DNA of 21,034 nucleotides from a virus. Below the pieces are notes generated by a model that made no database searches, was not told the DNA's origin, and saw only the letters and a program-made list of their open reading frames with translations. The stretch spans positions 1-21,034 of IMG/VR virus record IMGVR_UViG_3300020578_000502. The stretch is one strand, 5' to 3'. Below, in pieces: positions 6,111 through 13,138 of the stretch. Within the stretch, counting starts at the first letter, position 1, and every line of letters begins with the position of its first letter. The position numbers and the translations under genes were made by a program.

Positions 6111-6376
6111 TGATACTTTATTGATTTCTGCTGATGTTGATGTGTTTCTGTTTTTATATGATTATCCCATTGCCTTAAGTATTTTAATTTTTCTTGTTCG
6201 GTTATAGAATATTGATGAATAAAAAATAATGGATGACCATCTTTAGGATATGATGCAAACATGTCGTGTATTACAGTTTTTACTTTAAGACCATATTTTG
6301 CAATATTTCTACTTACAAGATAATTTGTAATATTTTTATTATAATTTACATCAAGAGTAACTAAAAGTTTTTTCAT
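6107..6376 (-). CDS. Unknown small protein in the glycan operon
   Basis: An 89-residue basic protein. An N-terminal strand KLLVTLDVNY (3-12) is followed by helix NITNYLVSRNIAKYGL (15-30), strand KVKTVIHDM (31-39), then a proline/glycine turn SYPKDGHPLFF. The C-terminal tail is polar, with a His/Gln cluster (HQHQQK, about 79-84). No family is recognised. Both ends overlap neighbours by 4 bases (ATGA), so it is translated as part of the operon between the oxygenase and the sulfotransferase. It might be a fragment of a larger nucleotide-binding enzyme, but no motif proves that. Confidence 0.6.
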   Translation of the reverse strand: MKKLLVTLDVNYNKNITNYLVSRNIAKYGLKVKTVIHDMFASYPKDGHPLFFIHQYSITEQEKLKYLRQWDNHIKTETHQHQQKSIKYQ

Positions 6377-6990
6377 TCTTGCGATTGAGGATATTCAATA
6401 CTACCTTTTGGAAGAGCAATCATATTAAATGAGATTGAAATACGTTCCTCATCGTGATTATTGGTTTCCACTGAATGAGAAAGATACGAAGGAAAGAGAA
6501 GTATATTTCCTTCTACTGGTTCAATACGAATACTTTCTCCTGTGAATTGGTTCTTCTGTGAAGTGAGAGAACAACCATCCCACATACGATTGATTGCTGG
6601 ATTTGAAAGAACTAACTTTCCACTTTCTTCTGGTGCTGAAAGATAAAAGACACCAGAAAACACTTTGCCGTGTACGTGGTCACTATTCATACACTGACGA
6701 GTATCGTTGATATTCATCCAAGCAGAAGTGAGAGCAATATCACAATCAATAAAATCAAGGTCAGCAACTGCTTTAAATCCCATCTGGCAGATATACTCAA
6801 AGAGTGGTCGTAGTTCTGGTAGTCCGTGAAGTGTTTCTGGAGAATGATAACCTGAAATATTTGATTTTTGAATGGAAGGATTTTGTTCTTTATACTCTTT
6901 GACTGCTTTGAGAAAGAGTTCCTTATGTTCCTCAAACTCTGGGTATTCTGACTGCCAAAGTGGAACTGAATAAATGGGCATTAGGTTCAT
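6373..6990 (-). CDS. 2OG-Fe(II) oxygenase, TIGR02466-like
   Basis: This 205-residue protein follows the layout of the phage/marine 'putative 2OG-Fe(II) oxygenase' family: MPIYSVPLWQSEYPEF at the N-terminus, ALTSAWMNINDTRQ (86-99), SDHVHGKVFSGVFYLSAPE (103-121) with H105/H107 as the proximal iron ligands, NILLFPSYLSHSVE (162-175) with the distal H172, and EERISISFNMI (181-191) with R183 for 2-oxoglutarate. The length is normal. It starts 7 bases after the GT25 stop and is coupled to the 89-aa gene by ATGA. Its substrate is unknown; a glycan, a small metabolite or a fibre protein are all possible. It is the intact counterpart of the remnant at 5098-5280. Confidence 0.78.
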   Translation of the reverse strand: MNLMPIYSVPLWQSEYPEFEEHKELFLKAVKEYKEQNPSIQKSNISGYHSPETLHGLPELRPLFEYICQMGFKAVADLDFIDCDIALTSAWMNINDTRQCMNSDHVHGKVFSGVFYLSAPEESGKLVLSNPAINRMWDGCSLTSQKNQFTGESIRIEPVEGNILLFPSYLSHSVETNNHDEERISISFNMIALPKGSIEYPQSQE

Positions 6991-6997
6991 AGTAATC

Positions 6998-7816
6998 TCA
7001 ATTATAATTGAATTTTGGTTTATTTAGTTCTATTTTACGAACCATCAAATTGTCGTTAGGTTTATTATAACAGAAAAAGTCATTTAAATCAAATGAAGAA
7101 CTTTCATTTTTCCAGAAATTAATCACTGAATCTCTACAAGGTTGGTCTCTTGGATGTAATTTAGTTTCTCTTTGATTGGAATGAAACTCTGTGTTTATCG
7201 TAAAAACTGGAAATGAATAAGTCTTACCAGTCTCAAAAATTAAATAATCAACATGTGATGATATTTCTTTGTACTTATAATCACCAATACGATTGACTAA
7301 TTTATATCCTTCCGGAAACTTATGCAATCTTAAGACCTTTTCTGCATAAGGACGATTAATTAAATAACCACTTGCAGAACCACTATCTCTCATTATTGGA
7401 TGTAGATAGAAAGGCATTACCGAATGATGGTTCATACAAAGTTGAATGCAATCCCAATTAAATGGTAAATTATCCATCAAAGTATTCCAATCAAATTTCC
7501 AATAGTCACTTACAGTAATATCACAATCATCTTCCATAATGACTGCTGTTTCCGTATTAGAAGTTTTTAACCAAGTGTCAATTGCTTCCAGATGAGATAA
7601 AGTACAACCAACATCACTTGCTCCACACTTCACTTTTTCATCAAGTACCAAATGTTCCCATTTTTCCTGTTCACTTCCAAGATAATTGGATGCTGATATT
7701 TTGGTGTAGTTAGAGATATTATATTCTCGAAACGTTTTTTCTATACTTTCTTTTCTATCTGTTCTAAAATCTAAATTTATATAATAAACAGGTGGAAAGT
7801 TAGATAAGTTTTTCAT
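6998..7816 (-). CDS. Glycosyltransferase family 25
   Basis: This 272-residue protein shows the GT25 order of motifs: PVYYINLDFRTDRKESI (residues 9-25, the strand-and-Arg start 'v.~INLd...dR'), CGASDVGCTLSHLEAIDTWL (64-83, 'GeiGC.lSH...w'), TAVIMEDDCDI (90-100, the metal-binding EDD), SASGYLINRPYAEKVL (147-162) and VDYLIF (189-194). In bacteria GT25 adds galactose or glucose to LPS or capsule. In animals the family holds the collagen galactosyltransferases, which is of interest beside four collagen-like fibre genes. It is the first gene of the AT-rich operon, behind a possible late-type octamer at 7839-7846. The family call is strong; the acceptor is unknown. Confidence 0.8.
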   Translation of the reverse strand: MKNLSNFPPVYYINLDFRTDRKESIEKTFREYNISNYTKISASNYLGSEQEKWEHLVLDEKVKCGASDVGCTLSHLEAIDTWLKTSNTETAVIMEDDCDITVSDYWKFDWNTLMDNLPFNWDCIQLCMNHHSVMPFYLHPIMRDSGSASGYLINRPYAEKVLRLHKFPEGYKLVNRIGDYKYKEISSHVDYLIFETGKTYSFPVFTINTEFHSNQRETKLHPRDQPCRDSVINFWKNESSSFDLNDFFCYNKPNDNLMVRKIELNKPKFNYN

Positions 7817-7838
7817 AGTTGTACATCACTAAATTATT

Positions 7839-7846
7839 TCTTTATA
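7839..7846 (-). promoter_or_regulatory. Possible late promoter octamer for the glycan operon
   Basis: The minus strand reads TATAAAGA, one mismatch from the T4 late octamer TATAAATA, 22 bases before the GT25 start codon. The surroundings are AT-rich, so chance is a real alternative. Confidence 0.28.
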
Positions 7847-7894
7847 CAAGTTACAAAGTACAAAATTCAATAAAAAATACGCCTGAAGGCACGG
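7844..7894. repeat. 51-bp constant block, copy after lectin-like gene A
   Basis: Identical over 51 bases to 8464-8514. It covers the last eight codons of the gene, including the GCC-TTCA-GGC mini-hairpin, the stop codon and 24 bases of non-coding DNA. The third lectin-like gene keeps a shorter diverged version near 8943-8983. Confidence 0.85.
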
Positions 7895-8307
7895 GCACGG
7901 TGCGCGTTCGTCTTGTTGACGGCCGCATAGGTGCGACCACTATTGAATACTATAAGAGAAGCCTGCGTAGCATTGAACTCTAAACTAGACCAGTAGACGG
8001 CGGAGGGATTGGGGTTCCAATAGTCCCAATGGACATTACAAACGTAACCAAGTTCTAAATCACTACCACTAGGAACAAACCAATCACCACAAGCATCAGA
8101 AGCATTAGCAACAGTAACAGCATCTCCTCGGCTTGTCCAAACTCTATTGACTTCACGAGAAGAACAAGCAACGATCCAAGCAAGACCTCCTTGTCGGGCA
8201 AATAAGTATCCACCTTCTAGTAAAGAACCTAAAGAACAACATCTTAATCCAGCATTATAATGAATGCAACAGATATTACATAATTGATTAGAAGTTAGAT
8301 CTGCCAT
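7867..8307 (-). CDS. Lcl/DUF1566-like variable protein A
   Basis: This 146-residue protein starts MADLTSNQLCNICCIHYNAG and has six Cys in its first 25 residues, with no signal peptide. Residues 30-79 (EGGYLFARQGG, IVACSSREV, then CGDWFVP at 73-79) are nearly identical to its two neighbours. From residue 80 to 138 (up to the RAFRR end) the sequence differs strongly from both, keeping only WD, YW and N-K anchors. The CGDWFVP ... YW(S/T)S.E(F/Y).AT ... RAFRR pattern is that of the Lcl C-terminal (DUF1566) domain, a C-type-lectin-like fold that follows collagen-like stalks in some bacterial proteins. Position after a collagen-like fibre suggests an accessory fibre tip or adhesin. A late-type octamer lies 26 bases before the start. 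Confidence 0.7.
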   Translation of the reverse strand: MADLTSNQLCNICCIHYNAGLRCCSLGSLLEGGYLFARQGGLAWIVACSSREVNRVWTSRGDAVTVANASDACGDWFVPSGSDLELGYVCNVHWDYWNPNPSAVYWSSLEFNATQASLIVFNSGRTYAAVNKTNAHRARAFRRIFY

Positions 8308-8486
8308 TTTTTATAATGTTTCTATTTGTTTTTATTTATTGTGTACTTGTAATCTCTTGGGAATTATTTGACGATAATAAAGACACGTTTGATGAGTTCA
8401 CTTGCGTCTCGATATATTTGAAGATTTTCAACCATTTTCAATCAAAAAATAAAAGCATACAAAATACAAGTTACAAAGTACAAAAT
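8308..8486. other. Intergenic stretch between lectin-like genes A and B
   Basis: This 179-base AT-rich gap holds the duplicated late-type octamer and leader of gene A (8308-8345) and the 51-bp constant block after gene B (8464-8514). The middle part (about 8350-8460) shows no convincing ORF, RNA or repeat. No template-repeat copy of the variable region is visible in it. Confidence 0.6.
8333..8340 (-). promoter_or_regulatory. Late promoter-like octamer before lectin-like gene A
   Basis: The minus strand reads AATAAATA, one base from the T4 late octamer, 25 bases before the ATG. The whole leader from ACAATAAATA to the ATG is repeated almost exactly before gene C (9386-9420), where it includes the end of the fibre 4 coding sequence. 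Confidence 0.5.
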
Positions 8487-8514
8487 TCAATAAAAAATAC
8501 GCCTGAAGGCACGG
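8464..8514. repeat. 51-bp constant block, copy after lectin-like gene B
   Basis: Exact copy of 7844-7894 (end of coding region plus 3' flank). Conservation past the stop codon is not explained by protein selection. Confidence 0.85.
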
Positions 8515-8936
8515 ACACAGCGGACGCAGGACCTAGCGCCGGCTCTTGATATACTTCCGTAGTTTGGACTTGCCTGAAAACACACGTGCCAAGCGTACGT
8601 TAGTAAAACATTGCCATCTGTATTACTCCAGTAGGCAGTGTTGGAGAAAGAGTCCCAAAAGGAACTACACATTTGACCGAGAGAAAGATGGTGGCGATCA
8701 GGAACAAACCAATCACCACAAGGATTAGAAGCATTAGCAACAGTAACAGCATCTCCTCGGCTTGTCCAATCTCTAGAGACTTCACGAGAAGAACAAGCAA
8801 CGATCCAAGCAAGACCTCCTTGTCGGGCAAATAAGTATCCACCTTCTAGTAAAGTACCTAAAGAACAACATCTTAATCCAGCATTATAATGAATGCGACA
8901 GATATTACATAATTGATTAGAAGTTAGATCTGCCAT
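8487..8936 (-). CDS. Lcl/DUF1566-like variable protein B
   Basis: I chose the ATG at 8936 because it gives the same MADLTSNQLC start as genes A and C. The open frame continues upstream to 9053, but that extension only reads through gene C in another frame. The product is 149 residues. Residues 1-79 differ from gene A at few places. From 80 on (DRHHLSLGQMCSSFWDSF and after) it is distinct, with a longer insert after the YW motif and a CVRCVRAFRR end instead of the single CVRAFRR seen in gene C. It follows gene C by 20 bases with no separate late octamer, so it is probably co-transcribed with C. It is a likely adhesin-type C-lectin-like protein; function not proven. Confidence 0.68.
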   Translation of the reverse strand: MADLTSNQLCNICRIHYNAGLRCCSLGTLLEGGYLFARQGGLAWIVACSSREVSRDWTSRGDAVTVANASNPCGDWFVPDRHHLSLGQMCSSFWDSFSNTAYWSNTDGNVLLTYAWHVCFQASPNYGSISRAGARSCVRCVRAFRRIFY

Positions 8937-8956
8937 TTTTTTATAAAGTACAAAAT

Positions 8957-9385
8957 TTAATAAAAAACACGCCTGAAGGCACGGACACAGAACGTAGTCG
9001 TCTTGTTCGCAATGCCTGACCGGAAACCGTTGCACACCATGTAGAAAGCCCACGTTGCATCGTACTCTGTACTAGTCCAGTATTTATTGTTGGAGGAAGA
9101 GTCCCAAAAGCATCTACACTCGACACCATATTTTGTATCATCACGACAAGGAACAAACCAATCACCACAAGCATCAGAAGCATTAGCAACAGTAACAGCA
9201 TCTCCTCGGCTTGCCCAAACTCTAGAGACTTCACGAGAAGCACAAGCAACGATCCAAGCAACACCTCCTTGTCGGGCAAATAAGTATCCACCTTCTACTA
9301 AAGAACCTAAAGCACAACATCTTAATCCAGCATTATAATGCTTGCAACAGATATTACATAATTGATTAGAAGTCAGATCTGCCAT
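8957..9385 (-). CDS. Lcl/DUF1566-like variable protein C
   Basis: This 142-residue protein is first of the three in transcription order. It has the shared N-terminal region (LCNICC, LRCC, FARQGG, CGDWFVP), then its own variable segment beginning CRDDTKYGVECRCFWDSSSN. It is closest to the textbook domain pattern: YWTSTEYDATWAFYMV then ANKTTTFCVRAFRRVFY. Cys content is high for a cytoplasmic-assembled phage protein. It starts 15 bases after the fibre 4 stop, and its AATAAATA octamer lies within the last codons of fibre 4. Close linkage to a collagen-like fibre fits a role at the fibre tip. Differences among A, B and C concentrate in first and second codon positions of many, though not all, variable codons. 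Confidence 0.7.
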   Translation of the reverse strand: MADLTSNQLCNICCKHYNAGLRCCALGSLVEGGYLFARQGGVAWIVACASREVSRVWASRGDAVTVANASDACGDWFVPCRDDTKYGVECRCFWDSSSNNKYWTSTEYDATWAFYMVCNGFRSGIANKTTTFCVRAFRRVFY

Positions 9386-9399
9386 TTTTTATAATGTTT

Positions 9400-12006
9400 C
9401 TATTCGTTTTTATTTATTGTGTTTTTTTTCAGTTCATCAATTTCCTTCTGTTGTTCTTTAATTGCCTCAATCAACAATCCAACAATGTTCCCATAAGACA
9501 CTGATTTAAGTCCATCTGGATTGCTCATTACTACTTCAGGTAATACTTTTTCAATATCTTGTGCAATTACACCAATTGATGGTTGGTTATGATTATCTAT
9601 CCACTTATATTTAACACCTTGAATCTGTTTTACAGTATCAATAGCATTTGTAATTGGCGTGATATCAGTTTTTTGTGTTTTATCAGAAAGTGAAGTGAAT
9701 GCTGTTGCTGATAGTGTTCCTGTAGAAGGATTAAATGTAAGTTTTGATGATGAAGTATTAGGTGTGAATGTTCCAGAGGTTGCTGTTGCAAAAGTTGGAT
9801 ATCTTGTAGCATTTGTTGTAGTATCATCTGTTATTGTTCCACTACCAGCAGCACCTTGAGCACCTGTGGCACCTGTGCCTCCTGTGGCACCTTGAGCACC
9901 TGTGGCACCTGTACCTCCTGTACCTCCTGTTGCACCTTGAGCACCTGTGGCACCTGTGCCTCCTGTGGCACCTTGAGCACCAGTACCTCCTGTACCTCCT
10001 GTACCTCCTGTTGCACCTTGAGCACCTGTGGCACCTGTGCCTCCTGTGGCACCTTGAGCACCAGTACCTCCTGTACTTCCTGTACCTCCTGTTGCACCTT
10101 GAGCACCTGTGGAACCAGTAGCACCTTGTGCACCTGTACCACCAGCAGCTCCTTGAGCTCCTTGAGCTCCTTGAGCACCAACACCACCTGTACCACCAGC
10201 AGCTCCTTGAGCTCCTTGAGCTCCTTGAGCTCCTTGAGCACCAACTGCACCTTGAGCTCCTACAGCACCTTGAGGACCAACAGCAGTTGATGGTGTTATA
10301 TCAATATAAGTTCCACCTGGAGCACTGACTAATGTAGAACTGTTAGTCCAAGTTTGTCCAGATGGGAATTGAACTTGATAAGTTGAACCACTACCAGTGA
10401 AAGATCCAAAATTTCCATATATGGCATAAGAGGTTGTTGATACTTGAACAATTCTAATTGAAGCTGGAGCACTTGAACTTGTCCCTAAGGAAGTTATTCT
10501 ATAAGCTAATCCATCACCATAAAATCCAGCATTATTGCTACTGTTATTAGATGTTTTAAAATAAAGTTTAGTTACTTGGTTTTGAGTGGTATCTGCATTG
10601 TATCCATTTTTTGCAACAATGGTCATGTATAGTGAAGAACCATTTTGAGCAGTTCCCCAAGTTCCTAATAAAATATAAGAAGAACTTCCTCCAGTTTCTG
10701 GAAGTGTAAAAGTTGTTGCACCAACAGCACCTTGGGCACCTTGAGCTCCTTGAGATCCTACTGCACCTTGAGCACCTTGAGATCCTACAGCACCTTGAGC
10801 TCCTTGTGTGCCCACAGCACCTTGAGCACCTGGAGATCCTTGAGCACCTGGAGAACCTTGTGCACCTGCAGAACCTTGAGCCCCAGCAGTTCCTTGTGCT
10901 CCTGCTGTACCTTGAGCACCTTGAGCACCTGCAGAACCTTGAGCACCTGGAGAACCTTGAGCACCAGTGCCTCCTGTACCTCCTGTGGAACCTTGAGCAC
11001 CTGCTGTACCTTGAGCACCTGCAGAACCTTGAGCACCTGCAGAACCTTGAGCACCTTGAGCGCCTTGAGCACCAGTGGTTCCAGTGTCTCCTTTATCACC
11101 AGTTCTCGCAAAGGTGATAATAATATCTTCACCATTACTATAAGATGTTGATCCAGAAAGTCTTGTACAAGGAATTTTAAAATATCCCGTCGCTTCTGTA
11201 GCTACACCATCAATTGTGAAGAGAGTAAAATCAGCAGAATTCAGTCTATTGGAAATTCTAAAGTGACCTCTAATCCCTGAGGTTGAATCATCAATAGTTC
11301 TTAGATACACTTGAATGTCAATGGCACCATCGGATTCATCATCAATGAACATTTGAGTAGCGGAACTCAAGTCACTGTTATTGAATCTTAAGGTTCCAGT
11401 TCCTGGATCACTATCGGTTGTGCTAGTGCTAAAAGTATAATCAAATGTAGCGCCACCAAAATTACCATCGGCACCTTGAGCACCTTGAGCTCCTTGTGCA
11501 CCACCAGATCCTTGAACACCAGATACACCTTGAACTCCTTGAGCTCCCTGTGCACCTTGAGCACCTTGAGCTCCCTGTGCGCCTTGAGCACCTTGAGCAC
11601 CCTGAGCACCTTGGGCGCCTTGGGCACCAACGGCACCCTGAGATCCTATGGCACCTTGAGCTCCTTGAGCACCTTGAGCACCTTGAGATCCTACCGCACC
11701 TTGAGCACCTTGAGATCCCACAGCACCTTGAGCACCTTGAGCACCAACAACACCTTGAGCTCCCTGAGCGCCTTGAGCTCCTTGAGCACCTTGAGCTCCT
11801 TGAGCACCTACAGCGCCTTGAGCACCTACAGCGCCTTGAGCACCTACAGCGCCTTGAACTCCTTGAGCACCTTGGGCACCTTGAACACCTTGAGCACCAG
11901 GATCAGGAATTCTCTGCCAAGCAGTTCCGTTCCATTGCCACCTTCTACCATTGGCAACATAAAAATCATTAAGAGCGGGACTATTTGGAAAATCTAGTGC
12001 TGCCAT
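9400..12006 (-). CDS. Collagen-like tail fibre 4 with S74 chaperone domain
   Basis: This 868-residue fibre starts with a short attachment-type module ([10 protein letters not shown]...W.WNGTAWQR, residues 6-32). GXY collagen repeats (about 37-178, mostly GAQ) and a globular domain (about 179-300) shared with fibre 3 follow. A second collagen stretch (about 301-426), a second beta-rich globular domain (about 428-572) and a third collagen stretch (about 573-718) come next. A '[13 protein letters not shown]' linker leads to a C-terminal peptidase S74 domain of about 95 residues: SDKTQKTDI with the Ser-(x4)-Lys dyad, [16 protein letters not shown], and [20 protein letters not shown]74 domains trimerise the fibre and then cut themselves off just before the Ser. 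Gln replaces the usual hydroxyproline position. An AATAAATA octamer precedes the gene. Confidence 0.88.
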   Translation of the reverse strand: MAALDFPNSPALNDFYVANGRRWQWNGTAWQRIPDPGAQGVQGAQGAQGVQGAVGAQGAVGAQGAVGAQGAQGAQGAQGAQGAQGVVGAQGAQGAVGSQGAQGAVGSQGAQGAQGAQGAIGSQGAVGAQGAQGAQGAQGAQGAQGAQGAQGAQGAQGVQGVSGVQGSGGAQGAQGAQGADGNFGGATFDYTFSTSTTDSDPGTGTLRFNNSDLSSATQMFIDDESDGAIDIQVYLRTIDDSTSGIRGHFRISNRLNSADFTLFTIDGVATEATGYFKIPCTRLSGSTSYSNGEDIIITFARTGDKGDTGTTGAQGAQGAQGSAGAQGSAGAQGTAGAQGSTGGTGGTGAQGSPGAQGSAGAQGAQGTAGAQGTAGAQGSAGAQGSPGAQGSPGAQGAVGTQGAQGAVGSQGAQGAVGSQGAQGAQGAVGATTFTLPETGGSSSYILLGTWGTAQNGSSLYMTIVAKNGYNADTTQNQVTKLYFKTSNNSSNNAGFYGDGLAYRITSLGTSSSAPASIRIVQVSTTSYAIYGNFGSFTGSGSTYQVQFPSGQTWTNSSTLVSAPGGTYIDITPSTAVGPQGAVGAQGAVGAQGAQGAQGAQGAAGGTGGVGAQGAQGAQGAAGGTGAQGATGSTGAQGATGGTGSTGGTGAQGATGGTGATGAQGATGGTGGTGGTGAQGATGGTGATGAQGATGGTGGTGATGAQGATGGTGATGAQGAAGSGTITDDTTTNATRYPTFATATSGTFTPNTSSSKLTFNPSTGTLSATAFTSLSDKTQKTDITPITNAIDTVKQIQGVKYKWIDNHNQPSIGVIAQDIEKVLPEVVMSNPDGLKSVSYGNIVGLLIEAIKEQQKEIDELKKNTINKNE
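9411..9418 (-). promoter_or_regulatory. Late promoter-like octamer before lectin-like gene C
   Basis: AATAAATA on the minus strand, 25 bases upstream of the ATG and embedded in the final codons of fibre 4. The same octamer and leader precede gene A. Confidence 0.5.
9847..10275. repeat. Collagen-coding DNA repeat, fibre 4 segment 3
   Basis: About 430 bases of 9-base GXY units (plus-strand CACCTTGAG and CACCTGTGG variants) code for GAQ/GAT/GGT triplets. Near-identical units recur in fibres 2 and 3, so slippage and recombination between genes are likely. Confidence 0.85.
11071..11531. repeat. 461-bp shared domain, copy in fibre 4
   Basis: Collinear, without visible indels, with 15689-16149 in fibre 3, at high identity with scattered, mostly silent changes. 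It encodes the globular domain from [13 protein letters not shown] to [13 protein letters not shown] plus flanking GXY triplets. Confidence 0.85.
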
Positions 12007-12021
12007 TATCTACTTTTTAGT

Positions 12022-12029
12022 TATTTATT
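12022..12029 (-). promoter_or_regulatory. Late promoter-like octamer before fibre 4
   Basis: AATAAATA on the minus strand, followed by ACTAAAAAGTAGATA and the ATG. The same block precedes fibres 3 and 2. Confidence 0.55.
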
Positions 12030-12351
12030 CTGGTTTTGGATACTTGTCTTTGATTGCTTGAATTTGTGCTGCCATTTCTGGTGGAAAAACTCCAGCGTGA
12101 AACAGAGCATCAAGTTGGTCACCGATAGATGGATACTCTGGTTTTCTCTGTCTCTGATACTCAGTGCGTTCGTGCTCTGCTTTGAGTCTTTCTATTTCTT
12201 GTAGGATTTCTTCATCACTTGGTCTTTCTATGTCTTTACTTAACCAAGTCAATCCTTCTACTTGATTTTGATGACAATACCATTTTGATCCTGGACATAA
12301 AACTTCAAGGGCATTTGATACTCCTATTGGTCTTTCTAAATCGAATTTCAT
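12025..12351 (-). CDS. Fibre-associated chaperone-like protein (pair 3)
   Basis: A 108-residue soluble protein. It has an N-terminal 'lcPGSKWYCHQNQVEGLTW' segment that parallels 'LRPGAqW..NGe.Y.GL.W' in the other two copies, a helix rich in E/K/R (EEILQEIERLKAEHERTEYQR, about 46-66), then EYPSIGDQLDALFHAG (72-87) and a C-terminal KDKYPKPE. This matches the XkdW/DUF4376-type small proteins encoded next to tail fibres, thought to aid fibre folding or attachment. Its start overlaps the adhesin gene stop by 4 bases. It is the most diverged of three tandem copies. Chaperone function is inferred from position and pattern only. Confidence 0.65.
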   Translation of the reverse strand: MKFDLERPIGVSNALEVLCPGSKWYCHQNQVEGLTWLSKDIERPSDEEILQEIERLKAEHERTEYQRQRKPEYPSIGDQLDALFHAGVFPPEMAAQIQAIKDKYPKPE

Positions 12352-12833
12352 TGTGCTATCTCCATAACTAGAATGGAATGGTCACCAAAAGCATAAGATC
12401 TTTCCCAAGTTCCACCATCCCAACCTTGGGCGTGAATAGTAAAAGTGGTTGGATTTGTATTGTTGGCATCTATGTAACACTCACATTTTCCTGTATAATG
12501 ATGATTAACTTGATCACCCTTATAGAAAAAATCCCAACTATCTCTTTGGAATTGACCAGGAATTTTAGTACCATCCCTTCTTATGCCAAAAGAAATACCA
12601 TTAGCATTGATTATTCTGGTGTGATATTGTGTCCTTACAAGAAGTTTTGATGTAGAAAATTTAGGAGTAAATGTCAAAGATACGTCCGAATCCAGTTCGG
12701 TGTTGAGCGCTACTGTTGTGTAAGAATCTGCATTTGGATCATATCTTGCATATCCAGTTTGAATTACATTTCCAGTAGGAAGTATGGTCACTGAGGAAGT
12801 ATTTTGAATAGTATTAACTCTTAATGTGCTCAT
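12348..12833 (-). CDS. Short fibre-like adhesin (pair 3)
   Basis: This 161-residue protein starts MSTLRVNTIQNTSSVTILP, the same N-terminal module as the two neighbouring copies (MST(I/L)(K/R).N.IQ.T.....L..TG..(I/L)Q). The rest alternates beta strands with many Thr/Ser/Asn, as in jelly-roll receptor-binding heads of short fibres. It ends in SILVMEIAQ, parallel to VILMEVSG and IVVMEVSA in the others. There is no collagen region. It forms a coupled pair with the chaperone-like gene at 12025-12351 (ATGA) and shares one base with the preceding pair member. Probably a virion adhesin; the receptor is unknown. Confidence 0.65.
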   Translation of the reverse strand: MSTLRVNTIQNTSSVTILPTGNVIQTGYARYDPNADSYTTVALNTELDSDVSLTFTPKFSTSKLLVRTQYHTRIINANGISFGIRRDGTKIPGQFQRDSWDFFYKGDQVNHHYTGKCECYIDANNTNPTTFTIHAQGWDGGTWERSYAFGDHSILVMEIAQ

Positions 12834-13138
12834 TATTCTTCTCCTGGTTTTGGATATTTATTTTTCACTTCATCAACCATTGTTTTCCAACCATCATAAC
12901 CTTGATGATATAAAGTATCTAGTTGGTCTTCAATAGAAGGATACTCCTTAGCACGGTCTCTTTGATATTGATTATTATTATATTCTTGTTGAAGTCTTTC
13001 TATTTCTTGATTGACTTCTTCTTCTGTTGGTGGTGGTAAATCATTGTCATCAGACCACCATAATCCTTCATAAGCATCTCCATTTATAAACCAACTTGCT
13101 CCTGGTCTTAGAGAATGAACTGCGTGTATAATATCCAT
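12833..13138 (-). CDS. Fibre-associated chaperone-like protein (pair 2)
   Basis: A 101-residue copy of the XkdW-like family. It has VHSLRPGASWFINGDAYEGLWW at residues 7-28, an acidic-to-basic helix (EEEVNQEIERLQQEYNNNQYQR), KEYPSIEDQLDTLYHQGYDGW, and KNKYPKPGEE at the end. It is closer to the copy at 13680-14009 in its first 30 residues than to the one at 12025-12351. The start shares one base with the adhesin stop at 13138 (TAATG), and its own stop shares one base with the next adhesin start, giving continuous translational coupling. Confidence 0.65.
   Translation of the reverse strand: MDIIHAVHSLRPGASWFINGDAYEGLWWSDDNDLPPPTEEEVNQEIERLQQEYNNNQYQRDRAKEYPSIEDQLDTLYHQGYDGWKTMVDEVKNKYPKPGEE

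Noticed and set aside
8350-8460. Template repeat for the lectin-like genes in the intergenic gap
   Set aside because: No similarity to the variable segments could be seen on either strand.
8937-9053. Upstream start for lectin-like gene B (39 extra residues)
   Set aside because: The extension reads gene C in another frame. The MADLTSNQLC start at 8936 matches both paralogues.
9845-10275. CRISPR-like look of the regularly spaced repeats
   Set aside because: Units are 9 bases, contiguous and coding; there are no unique spacers of 30 bases or so and no cas genes.
9834-11997. Long open frames on the plus strand (Cys/Thr/Ser-rich or Leu/His-rich) opposite the fibre genes, also at 14900-15769, 17752-19032 and 20039-20948
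   Set aside because: They are antisense readings of the 9-base collagen-coding repeat, which lacks stops in several frames. They have no ribosome sites and only low-complexity products.
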